Made by a program: the position numbers and the translations under genes. The notes beneath the pieces are model-generated. The model was given only the letters and a program-made list of their open reading frames with translations, had not been told where the DNA came from and ran no database searches. From Bacteroidales bacterium (GTDB taxonomy: Bacteria; Bacteroidota; Bacteroidia; Bacteroidales; Muribaculaceae): a DNA stretch of 64,000 nt. Within the stretch, counting starts at the first letter, position 1; each line of letters opens with the position of its first letter. Where the stretch lies: NCBI GenBank assembly GCA_014800795.1, contig JAAVFL010000008.1, positions 202,811-266,810 on the forward strand. The letters are read 5' to 3'. This document shows, piece by piece, positions 57,193 to 64,000 of the stretch.

Positions 57193-57867
57193 ATGAAAAA
57201 GATTTTCGCCCTTGCGGCAGGTATGATAGCCCTCGGCTCAAGTTACGCCGCAGCCCAAACGGACGCGCCGGCCATAGTTCAGCGCGCATCGGTAATGTAC
57301 GATCTCAACGTTCTCTCCCCCAAATATGTTGAAGATGCCTATTTCAACGGTTTCGGCGTCGGCTATACGGCAGACTTCCGCGTGAGCAACTCACTCCCCC
57401 TTTATGTAGGTACCGGACTTGATCTCCGCACTGTATTCCACTCCGATAAAATCGTCGATACAGACGACTATAATCCCGCAGATATCAAGTTCAACGAAAC
57501 GCTTGTCAATCTCAATCTCCCGGTAAATGTTTCTTATCGCGTACCGGTAGCCGATTCCTTCTACATGACCCCGAAAGTCGGACTTGACTTCCGCGTACAG
57601 CTCTACGGTCATGGCAAGTTTACCGCAGACGGCGGCAGATCCGAATTCGTCGATGAATTTCTGGCTGATAACTCATCTGTAGACCTCTTCTCGAAAAGCG
57701 ATATGGGCGATGCTGCCTACAAGCGCTTCCAGATGGGCTGGCATGCCGGTGTCGACTTCGAATACAACCGCGTGAACCTCGGCCTCAGCTACGGCACAGA
57801 TTTCGTTAAGATCCATAAGAACGTCGGAGGTGCCAACTTCATCGTATCTGTCGGCTACACCTTCTGA
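57193..57867 (+). CDS. Outer-membrane beta-barrel protein
   Basis: This 224-aa protein has a signal peptide (MKKIFALAAGMIALGSSYAAAQ) and alternating hydrophobic strands ending in a terminal aromatic (NFIVSVGYTF), the mark of an outer-membrane barrel of about eight strands (PorT/OmpW-like size). Strands such as PLYVGTGLDLRTVF, ETLVNLNLPVNVSYRV, FYMTPKVGLDFRVQLYG and VNLGLSYGTDFVKI are visible. The ATG at 57193 is chosen by the signal peptide; the frame is open further upstream through the HTH gene and terminator, which is a shadow. Function unknown. An imperfect hairpin follows the stop (about 57906-57943). Confidence 0.78.
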   Translation: MKKIFALAAGMIALGSSYAAAQTDAPAIVQRASVMYDLNVLSPKYVEDAYFNGFGVGYTADFRVSNSLPLYVGTGLDLRTVFHSDKIVDTDDYNPADIKFNETLVNLNLPVNVSYRVPVADSFYMTPKVGLDFRVQLYGHGKFTADGGRSEFVDEFLADNSSVDLFSKSDMGDAAYKRFQMGWHAGVDFEYNRVNLGLSYGTDFVKIHKNVGGANFIVSVGYTF

Positions 57868-58024
57868 TTACCACTGCCCCATCAACAACAAAGCATATAA
57901 CACAAAGCAGGCTGTGTCCCCCGCCGGACATAGCTTGCTTTTGTATCCGGAAGAATCCCTCTATTCCAACCTCAATTTTTCTTCTTCCCCCTTATTACCC
58001 TAACATTGTTCCCGCTCTTTACCT

Positions 58025-58316
58025 GAAGTTTCCAAAAATGCTACTATAACCGCCAGCAGCGGCAGCGTATCGTCAAATTGCGAAGTTACAGTCGTAGCCA
58101 CAGAGGTTGAATCTGTAAATATAGATAAGGAGGATATGACAGTAATACATGGCGATATGTTACAGCAGACTGTTACGGTGACGGCAAAGCGGATGTGTAC
58201 ACTCCGGCGGTATCGTAGTGCGTCGTGGATGCAGCCTCGATGAGCTTATGCGCCTTGCTTCCGGTCTCTACATAGTGCGCAGCTACACCACGGTAAAGAC
58301 CGTATACCTCCGCTGA
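58025..58316 (+). pseudogene. Remnant of a type IX-secreted Big_2-domain protein
   Basis: No open frame covers this, but two adjoining frames encode recognisable protein ends. Frame one reads PEVSKNATITASSG...EVTVVATEVESVNIDKEDMTV, typical of the end of a bacterial Ig-like (Big_2) repeat and the start of another. After about 58205 a one-base shift restores GGIVVRRGCSLDELMRLASG then LYIVRSYTTVKTVYLR and a stop at 58314-58316, which is the closing part of a type IX sorting domain (normally VYTLGGIVV). The N-terminal part is gone, with stops upstream (e.g. at 58001-58003). It is thus a fragment with at least one frameshift. Confidence 0.65.
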
Positions 58317-58338
58317 AGGGAGTGGCTTCCCCTATAAA

Positions 58339-58383
58339 CCAGTTCCGCACCGATGCCGGGAAAACCGGTCGGTGCGGAACTGG
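58339..58383. terminator. Hairpin, left flank of the two-gene module
   Basis: A perfect 15-base-pair stem (CCAGTTCCGCACCGA / TCGGTGCGGAACTGG) followed on the plus strand by T5. It is nearly the same sequence as the hairpin at 59236-59278, with the same loop start (TGCCGGG). Confidence 0.75.
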
Positions 58384-58410
58384 TTTTTATATGTTTCTGA
58401 ATCAGATCCG

Positions 58411-58902
58411 TTAAAAATACTTGCTATTAAGATGAGCGATTACCAAATGAATGACAGGCGCATGAGAAGTGCGATAAAATACTCTGGCAAATGTTTGATA
58501 ACCATCCGGACCTACTATTATGTCCCTTGATTCTATACCTAATTTACTCAGCTTCTCGATATTGCGCCGGTAGAAAGCTTCAAATAAATTCCATCTATAT
58601 TGCTCAGGAGCAATCTTGCTATGATTCGTTTCCAGGGGATCTGTTGAACAGATAAAAGAGAACACAGCATTGGGAAATTGCATAAACTGTTCTATTAGCC
58701 ACTGGCACATTTTATAAAACGCCCTCAAACCTAATGGATAATCAAGATTCAGTTTCTCAATCGCAATATCTGCTATCTCCAGATTTGTAAATTCAGAAGG
58801 TATTTTAAATGTATCGATTTTTTGGTTGTCTTCATAAAAATTAAGGACAACCACTAAATGATTGCCCTCATTATCGGGAATTAGAGTTTCTACAGATTCC
58901 AT
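58411..58902 (-). CDS. 163-aa protein of unknown function (second gene of coupled pair)
   Basis: I recall resemblance to an uncharacterised Bacteroidota family (DUF6169) but could not check it. The protein is soluble, without signal or membrane segment; visible parts are an N-terminal beta-rich region (NHLVVVLNFYEDNQKIDTFKIP) and a helical middle (AFYKMCQWLIEQFMQFPNAVFSFICSTDP), then YRWNLFEAFYRRN and a C-terminal strand region containing FARVFYRTSHAPVIHLVIAHLN. Its start overlaps the stop of a 44-aa gene (TAATG). The segment is more AT-rich than its neighbours. Partner size and coupling suggest a toxin of a toxin-antitoxin pair, by inference only. Confidence 0.6.
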   Translation of the reverse strand: MESVETLIPDNEGNHLVVVLNFYEDNQKIDTFKIPSEFTNLEIADIAIEKLNLDYPLGLRAFYKMCQWLIEQFMQFPNAVFSFICSTDPLETNHSKIAPEQYRWNLFEAFYRRNIEKLSKLGIESRDIIVGPDGYQTFARVFYRTSHAPVIHLVIAHLNSKYF

Positions 58903-59036
58903 TATCCATGAACCAATTTACGGTATTTGTCACAGATTTTTTTCATGCGCTCCTTCTTTTCTTGCTGCGCTCCCTTTATGAAAGCGACCAACTCCTTTGA
59001 AGGATTAGGAATTCGGATAGTATTTGTCGTTTCCAT
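58902..59036 (-). CDS. 44-aa basic protein, candidate antitoxin-like partner
   Basis: A short minus-strand ORF from ATG 59036 to TAA 58904-58902. It begins METTNTIRIPNPSKELVAFI, a beta-strand-like T-I-R-I-P then a helix, as seen in many small antitoxins, and continues with a strongly basic, helical tail (QQEKKERMKKICDKYRK). The TAA stop overlaps the ATG of the 163-aa gene by one base, so translation is coupled. It sits 28 bases after a consensus promoter, the only gene that promoter could serve first. That arrangement makes it real in my view, though no family can be assigned. Confidence 0.6.
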   Translation of the reverse strand: METTNTIRIPNPSKELVAFIKGAQQEKKERMKKICDKYRKLVHG

Positions 59037-59064
59037 ATCAATATGTTATATTCGTTATTATTTG

Positions 59065-59096
59065 CGAAGTTACAACATTTAGTTTACTGTCGCAAA
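59065..59096 (-). promoter_or_regulatory. Promoter of the two-gene module
   Basis: Minus-strand TTTG (59093-59096), exactly 20 bases, TAACTTCG (59065-59072): consensus. The leader is about 20 bases. Confidence 0.7.
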
Positions 59097-59235
59097 TTTT
59101 CAGGCACTTAAAAATAGTGCTTTTTAAAATACTAACGTTTATATTGATAATAATGTTGTATATGAGTAAGTAATGGAAATAGTTTTATATTAACCGTGAG
59201 TAAAATCGATAAAGGGGTGCCACAGGTAACAGAAT

Positions 59236-59278
59236 AAGAGTTCCGCACCGATGCCGGGTAAATCGGTGCGGAACTCTT
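59236..59278. terminator. Hairpin, right flank of the two-gene module
   Basis: Perfect 17-base-pair stem (AAGAGTTCCGCACCGAT / ATCGGTGCGGAACTCTT), nine-base loop, plus-strand TTTTATTG after it. It lies 27 bases past the GH92 stop and is a near copy of the hairpin at 58339-58383. Confidence 0.7.
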
Positions 59279-59304
59279 TTATTGATATGTATGTCTGTGT
59301 AGCG

Positions 59305-61596
59305 TCACACTCCCCAGTCGGTGGGAGTGTCGGTCATGTCGAGGAGGAGGGTACCGCCTGAGACGATATCGTCGTGGGTGAAGAAGGGCGTGTCAAGGGG
59401 GCGGCCGTTTAGGGTTGCGGAGCGGATGTATTTGTTCTTCTTCGAAAAGTTGTTGACTTTCACATCAAACTGCTTGCCGCCGGGAAGATTGACAGTGAGG
59501 AAGGAGAACATCGGGCGACCGATAGAGTAGACCGGCAGGCCGGGCGCCACCTGATAGAAGCCCATCGCGTTCATCACGAGCCATGCCGACATCTGGCCGC
59601 AGTCTTCGTTGCCGCAGAGCCCGTCGGGAGCCACATGATAAAATTCGTTGTATATGCTGTCGACGAGAGCCTGAGTCTTCCATGGCTGCCCGGCGTAGTT
59701 GTAAAGGTGGATAACATGGTGGGAGGGCTCGTTGCCGTGGGCATACTGTCCGAGCAGTCCTGAAATATCCATCGACACGAGGTCGCCGCTGATTTCTGAC
59801 GATGCGCTGAAGAGGCTGTCGAGCTTGGCGGTGAAACGCTCCTTACCTCCCAGAAGATCAATCAATCCCGGGACATCGTGAGGCACGAACCATGTCCACT
59901 GCCATGCGGTGCCTTCGCAGTAGTCGTCGTTGCGGTGATCCGACGCACTCGGCGAGAAGGGCACGCGCCACGAGCCGTCAGACATCACGCCGCGCATGAA
60001 GCGTGTTTCGGGATCGAAATATTTACGGTATGCCTTACCCATTTCGGCATACTTCGCGGCAGTAGCCGTATCGCCGACAGCCTCGGCAAGGCGACTTATA
60101 CACCAGTCGTCATAGGCATATTCGAGCGCTTTCGCCACAGATTCCTTATCCTTGTCGGAGGGTATATAACCGATCGTGTTCTTATAATATTTTGCCTGCG
60201 GCATAAGCTGCTCCACGAATGCAGGACCGGCATGAATTCCTTCAGGATGGTATTCGGCGGCACGGACCGACGCAGCGAGAGCCTCAGCGGGGTCGAAACT
60301 GTTCTGCCCTTTGGCAACGGCATCGGCGAAAAGCGAAGCAGCGTGGTAGCCAATCATGCAGCCCGTATAGTTACCGGCCAGCTCCCACATCGGCAGCACT
60401 CCCCCCTCGCGGGCTTTTATAAGGAGCGAATTGAGGTATGCATCGTTCAAAGCGGGATCGATGATAGTCAGAAGCGGATGAAGGGCGCGGAAAGTATCCC
60501 AGATGGAGAATACTGTATATACGGGGTTCTCTACATCGCCCTGCTTTATCTCTCCGTCCATGCCGAGGTAGCGCCCGTCAGCGTCGGTGAACAGGTAGGG
60601 GGAGATCGCAGTCTGGTAAAGCGCTGTATAGAATTTCGACAAATCTTCGCGGTTCTCGGTAAAGGGAACATCAATCTTCGACAGGTAGCTGTTCCATTTT
60701 TCACGGGCTGCGGCACGGGTGGCATCAAAATCAAATTCGGCCATCTCTGCCTCCGCATTTCCACGGGCGCCATCGATATCTACCGCAGAAAGCCCCACCT
60801 TCACCAGCAGCTGCTCCCCTGCGGTCATTTTACCGAAATCAAGCAGACCTTTGCAACGGGCTATCGGTGAGCCGTCGCGGGCCGATGTTATCGTATCGCT
60901 GAGGCTGACGAATGTGAACGGACGCGAGAACTTGGCATAGAAGAATATGCGTTGATTCCCGGCCCAATGGCTTGTGCGCTTGCTTCCCACCACTTCCGTA
61001 TCGCTAATGGCCTCCAGATTCATATCAAAATTTTTCTGACGCTGGATCGAGTAATCCATATCGACAATCATGCCGGCTGAATCGGTGGCGGGAAATGTAA
61101 AACGATGAAGCGCGACACGCTCGGTAGATGTGACTTCGGCGAGAATATCGTAACGATCGAGTTTAACTGCATAATAGCCCGGTTCGGCGATCTCGCTGGC
61201 ATGGGAGAATGCCGAGGCATAAGGGAGATTCTGAAGCGTATCAATCTGATTATCCAGCACTTTGGCCCCCACTGTCGGCATTATAAGCACATCGCCGAAA
61301 TCGGCGCACCCGGTGCCGCTCAGATGGTTATGGGAAATTCCGTTTATGAGACTGTCAGTATAATGGTAACCCGAGCAAGCGTCCCACCCGTCTATACGGG
61401 TATCGGGCGAAGGCTGAATCATTCCGTTCGGCACCACAGCCCCGGGAAACGTATGGCCGTTGGCACCCGAGCCCACCAGAGGATTCACGAAGGAGGCGTA
61501 ATCGGATTTCGCACCGGCGTCGGCACACGACTGAACCGCGAGAAAGGCACTGATGGTAACCACCGCTCCCGCAAGAGGTAAGATATAGTTTTTCAT
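59305..61596 (-). CDS. GH92 family alpha-mannosidase
   Basis: This 763-aa exported lipoprotein (lipobox FLAVQSC near residue 24) belongs to GH92, calcium-dependent exo-alpha-mannosidases that trim N-glycans and yeast mannan. Signatures: VNPLVGSGANGHTFPGAVVPNGMIQPSPDTR, YHYTDSLINGISHNHLSGTGC, SIWDTFRALHPLLTIIDP, GNYTGCMIGYHAASLFADA, CEGTAWQWTWFVPHD, and GNEPSHHVIHLYNYAGQPWKTQ with the C-terminal block CGNEDCGQMSAWLVMNAMGFY. Length and order are normal. It is monocistronic in this window, with no SusC/SusD pair next to it. Confidence 0.95.
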   Translation of the reverse strand: MKNYILPLAGAVVTISAFLAVQSCADAGAKSDYASFVNPLVGSGANGHTFPGAVVPNGMIQPSPDTRIDGWDACSGYHYTDSLINGISHNHLSGTGCADFGDVLIMPTVGAKVLDNQIDTLQNLPYASAFSHASEIAEPGYYAVKLDRYDILAEVTSTERVALHRFTFPATDSAGMIVDMDYSIQRQKNFDMNLEAISDTEVVGSKRTSHWAGNQRIFFYAKFSRPFTFVSLSDTITSARDGSPIARCKGLLDFGKMTAGEQLLVKVGLSAVDIDGARGNAEAEMAEFDFDATRAAAREKWNSYLSKIDVPFTENREDLSKFYTALYQTAISPYLFTDADGRYLGMDGEIKQGDVENPVYTVFSIWDTFRALHPLLTIIDPALNDAYLNSLLIKAREGGVLPMWELAGNYTGCMIGYHAASLFADAVAKGQNSFDPAEALAASVRAAEYHPEGIHAGPAFVEQLMPQAKYYKNTIGYIPSDKDKESVAKALEYAYDDWCISRLAEAVGDTATAAKYAEMGKAYRKYFDPETRFMRGVMSDGSWRVPFSPSASDHRNDDYCEGTAWQWTWFVPHDVPGLIDLLGGKERFTAKLDSLFSASSEISGDLVSMDISGLLGQYAHGNEPSHHVIHLYNYAGQPWKTQALVDSIYNEFYHVAPDGLCGNEDCGQMSAWLVMNAMGFYQVAPGLPVYSIGRPMFSFLTVNLPGGKQFDVKVNNFSKKNKYIRSATLNGRPLDTPFFTHDDIVSGGTLLLDMTDTPTDWGV

Positions 61597-61619
61597 TTTC
61601 CGAATAATGGTTTTGTTTG

Positions 61620-62645
61620 TCAGAAAGCCGAAGCCTTAAGGGCAAGCCCCGTGCGCTCTGAAAGCCCGAAAAGAAGATTAAGGCAATGAACCGCATTACC
61701 CGCCGCACCTTTGAGAAGATTGTCGATCACCGTGGTGACACGCAACTTCTGGTCTGCGCCCGCCGCAACCCCCTCAGGAGGATAACTGAGGTTTATCAGA
61801 CACTTGTTGGTATTGGCGACATCGAGAACCGACGGATTTCCGTCGACGATATATGTGAAGTTATGATCTTCGTATGCATCCTCAAACAGGCGGCGTAGCT
61901 CGCCGAGCGATGTGCCGCAGCACACGTCAAGCTTAGCGGTAATACCACGCGGTATGCTGTTGTCACGGCTGATATTCAGGCGTATATCACCTCCGAACGA
62001 AGGCTGGATAGAACGTATGGCACCCGATACCTCACGAGCTGAAGCATCACCGTCGGGGCGGTTCTCGATAGGAGCTATGGGATCAAGACGCGTAGATAGC
62101 GCTACATCGGGTTGCTCACGTTGCGGCGACGGGGAATTCTCGAAATTCTCGGTAGCGGCTATGCTGACGTTGCCTGTGACAGCATCGCGCAGCAACATAT
62201 TCTTGGCAAGCGGAAACAGAGCCAGCTCTACAGCCATCGCCACCGGAGATGGGAGCGACGCACGGCGGGCACCCCTCACGAGAGGTTTGCGGTTATATTC
62301 CGGAAAGCCATATACCATTTCCATCTCACCATTGCGGAAAGCACCAGTAAGGTCAATAACTCTCACATCATCCGCATCGCAGTCGGCCGAATAACGCTCC
62401 ATCCACTGTCGGGCCCTCCATGGTTCACCGCATATGAACACAGCGTCCAACCCCTCAGGACCGAAATCCGAAACCATCTGCAGCTCCGTATCGCCTGTGA
62501 GACCGCGGTGAACTTCATCGACACGGTGTCCGGCGGCACTGTCAGATGCCACCTGTTCCAGAACCACATCGGGATGGTTTATCAGAATTCTTATCAACTC
62601 TCCCGCGGCCATAGTGTCACCGCCAAGAATACCCGTTTTTATCAT
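61620..62645 (-). CDS. ArgC-like protein lacking catalytic residues
   Basis: This 341-aa protein is homologous to N-acetyl-gamma-glutamyl-phosphate reductase: MIKTGILGGDTMAAGELIRILINHPDV at the N-terminus, VIDLTGAFRNGEM, YGFPEYNRK, ELALFPLAKNMLL, NTNKCLINL and the closing VIDNLLKGAAGNAVHCLNLLFGLSERTGL. The catalytic NPGCF is replaced by LPSPV (131-135), so Cys is lost (Pro134), and the EHQHVPEI-type His motif is replaced by a segment reading REVSGAIRSI (about 205). It cannot be a normal reductase. The ATG at 62645 fits the family; ATG 62690 in frame would add 15 residues. No other arginine genes are adjacent. Confidence 0.7.
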   Translation of the reverse strand: MIKTGILGGDTMAAGELIRILINHPDVVLEQVASDSAAGHRVDEVHRGLTGDTELQMVSDFGPEGLDAVFICGEPWRARQWMERYSADCDADDVRVIDLTGAFRNGEMEMVYGFPEYNRKPLVRGARRASLPSPVAMAVELALFPLAKNMLLRDAVTGNVSIAATENFENSPSPQREQPDVALSTRLDPIAPIENRPDGDASAREVSGAIRSIQPSFGGDIRLNISRDNSIPRGITAKLDVCCGTSLGELRRLFEDAYEDHNFTYIVDGNPSVLDVANTNKCLINLSYPPEGVAAGADQKLRVTTVIDNLLKGAAGNAVHCLNLLFGLSERTGLALKASAF

Positions 62646-62739
62646 ATTGATTGTTTGCAAATTCGGTATACGTTCATCCATATCCGCCATTATCGAAACG
62701 CCTCTGCGACGGACACACGGAAAAACTCAAACTTAAATG

Positions 62740-62770
62740 CAAATATAAGCCAAAATACTCAACTTTCAAA
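62740..62770 (-). promoter_or_regulatory. Promoter of the ArgC-like gene
   Basis: Minus-strand TTTG (62767-62770), 19 bases, TATATTTG (62740-62747). The initiation site would be about 45 bases before ATG 62690 and 90 before ATG 62645. Confidence 0.65.
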
Positions 62771-62785
62771 AAACTGTCCCTTCCT

Positions 62786-62817
62786 TTTGCAAAATCCGAA
62801 AATAGTGCGTACCTTTG
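62786..62817 (+). promoter_or_regulatory. Promoter of tRNA-Gly
   Basis: TTTG (62786-62789), exactly 20 bases, TACCTTTG (62810-62817), about 34 bases before the mature 5' end. Confidence 0.7.
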
Positions 62818-62850
62818 CATTACAAGAAGGCCCACCTTGAAGTGCTACAC

Positions 62851-62923
62851 GCGGTAATAGCTCAGTTGGTAGAGCATCAGCTTCCCAAGCTGAGGGTCGC
62901 GAGTTCGAGCCTCGTTTACCGCT
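62851..62923 (+). tRNA. tRNA-Gly(CCC)
   Basis: Full cloverleaf: acceptor GCGGTAA pairs with TTACCGC, D arm GCTCAGTTGGTAGAGC, anticodon stem TCAGC/GCTGA around the loop TTCCCAA (anticodon CCC), T arm with GAGTTCGAGCCTC. CCA is not encoded. It is a single gene with its own promoter and a hairpin terminator at 62930-62965. Confidence 0.95.
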
Positions 62924-62929
62924 CTGATG

Positions 62930-62965
62930 AATATCAGGCAGTTGTACTATACACTGCCTGATATT
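62930..62965 (+). terminator. Terminator after tRNA-Gly
   Basis: Perfect 13-base-pair stem (AATATCAGGCAGT / ACTGCCTGATATT), ten-base loop, seven bases past the tRNA end. Confidence 0.75.
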
Positions 62966-63002
62966 TGCATATTATACCTAACATCTATTATCTCCATTGA
63001 AT

Positions 63003-63902
63003 ATGACATTCCGACCCATCGCCGCATCTGCTATAGCAGCAATATCCATATTTTCTGGTGTTGCGCAAAACCACACTACGGACCTTAACGAAACGGCAAG
63101 CACTTATGAGAACCGCTATGGTCGTAAACTGATATGGAGCGAAGAATTTGACCGGACAGGAAAACCTGATAGCACCATATGGAATTATGAACGCGGATTC
63201 GTGAGAAATAACGAGGATCAGTGGTATCAGCCCGACAACGCATATGTCAGAAACGGAATACTTACGATAGAAGCCCGCAACGTAAAAGAAGAGAAACTTA
63301 AGAATCCGAACTATAATGCTGCACTCGCCCAAAGATGGCCTAACAAAGAGTATATAGACTATACATCCTCATGTCTGATTACACGAAACAACTTTGATTT
63401 TCAATATGGCACTGTTGAAGTAAAAGCAAAAATACCGACATCCGGTGGAGCATGGCCGGCAATATGGCTACTTGGTAACGATGCTCCATGGCCTGCGAAC
63501 GGCGAAATCGATATTATGGAATATTACAGAATAAAAGGTGTTCCACACATTCTTGCCAATGCCTGTTGGGGCTCTGATGATCCATATGTCGCCATATGGG
63601 ATGATGCAAAGATTCCGTATGCCCATTTCACTGATATGGATTCTGAATGGGCATCGAAGTTCCACATATGGAGAATGGACTGGGATGAAAACGCGATAAA
63701 GATTTATCTTGACGATGAACTTCTGAATGAAATTCCCCTTGCAGAGACGGTAAACGGTAAAGCATGGGAAAATAGCAATGCCATGAAGAATCGAAAATAT
63801 CTGCTTGTTAATCTTGCACTCGGGGGAATCAACGGAGGTGCAATCGACGATTCAGCATTCCCGGTGACCTATGAAATAGACTACATCAGGGTGTATCAGT
63901 AA
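63003..63902 (+). CDS. GH16 family endo-beta-glucanase (laminarinase-like)
   Basis: This 299-aa secreted enzyme has a signal peptide (MTFRPIAASAIAAISIFSGV, cleavage near AQN) and one GH16 jelly roll. The catalytic motif is GEIDIMEYY with nucleophile Glu168, Asp170 and acid/base Glu173; LIWSEEFD, GTVEVKAKIPTSGGAWPAIWLLG and FHIWRMDWDENAIKIYLDDE are typical of the laminarinase subgroup (beta-1,3-glucan). The ATG at 63003 is preferred to a TTG two codons earlier. The 98 bases after the stop to the window end contain nothing I can call. Confidence 0.93.
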   Translation: MTFRPIAASAIAAISIFSGVAQNHTTDLNETASTYENRYGRKLIWSEEFDRTGKPDSTIWNYERGFVRNNEDQWYQPDNAYVRNGILTIEARNVKEEKLKNPNYNAALAQRWPNKEYIDYTSSCLITRNNFDFQYGTVEVKAKIPTSGGAWPAIWLLGNDAPWPANGEIDIMEYYRIKGVPHILANACWGSDDPYVAIWDDAKIPYAHFTDMDSEWASKFHIWRMDWDENAIKIYLDDELLNEIPLAETVNGKAWENSNAMKNRKYLLVNLALGGINGGAIDDSAFPVTYEIDYIRVYQ

Positions 63903-64000
63903 TCAGAATCCGATTACCTTAAATTATAGAATGTTTTAACCGATTCGTCAATTTTAAATTGTCTATTTCCATCACATAAATCTTTCTGGTAAGTTAAAGG

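Overview
The window is a chromosomal segment from a member of the Bacteroidales, most likely a Muribaculaceae/Bacteroidaceae-type gut bacterium. The support is: promoters of the Bacteroidota type (TTTG, about 20 bases, TAnnTTTG) in front of many genes, with weak or absent Shine-Dalgarno sequences; secreted proteins with type IX-style C-terminal domains; and polysaccharide enzymes (GH92, GH2 fused to a ricin-type lectin, GH16). Almost everything is well-kept housekeeping or accessory chromosome. No phage, insertion sequence, integrase or CRISPR array is visible.

Layout. 0-3.5 kb: a type III restriction-modification pair (Res running off the left edge, then Mod) behind a long leader. 3.5-8.1 kb: a four-gene minus-strand run (C1 peptidase, large lipoprotein, metallophosphoesterase, SPOR lipoprotein). 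8.1-16.2 kb: an inverted-repeat element, HtrA protease, MltG, a two-component system and an MsbA-like ABC exporter. 16.3-19.1 kb: a 2-oxoacid:ferredoxin oxidoreductase operon. 19.5-25.2 kb: CotH-type protein and GH2 beta-galactosidase. 25.4-31.5 kb: PepSY-like protein, Ogt, a 1,106-residue AlbA_2 protein and an aminotransferase. 31.6-38.3 kb: TlpA-like lipoprotein with a large anchored surface protein, and a divergent nucleotide-sugar gene pair. 38.5-45 kb: a small membrane peptide, a glutaminase-like protein, L19, SpeA, TruA, AcpP, FabF. 45-54.3 kb: radical SAM, AroC, Cys-tRNA deacylase, Nudix, a thioredoxin-fold protein, Tpx, ApbE, two rhomboids, an EEP phosphatase. 54.3-58.3 kb: M3 peptidase, small HTH protein, outer-membrane barrel, and a decayed type IX-secreted gene. 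58.3-59.3 kb: an AT-rich two-gene module between two near-identical hairpins. 59.3-64 kb: GH92, an ArgC-like protein lacking its catalytic residues, tRNA-Gly(CCC), GH16.

The items I consider most worth following are: the 44-aa plus 163-aa translationally coupled module (58.4-59.0 kb), which has toxin-antitoxin-like architecture; the 1,106-aa multi-domain AlbA_2 protein; the ArgC-like protein with neither catalytic Cys nor His; the glutaminase-like protein whose S-x-x-K dyad reads S-x-x-R, preceded by an unlisted 36-aa membrane peptide; and a 22-base dispersed motif that forms the ends of a 187-base inverted-repeat element and recurs at three other intergenic sites. All functional calls come from reading translations and remembered family motifs; no database search was run.
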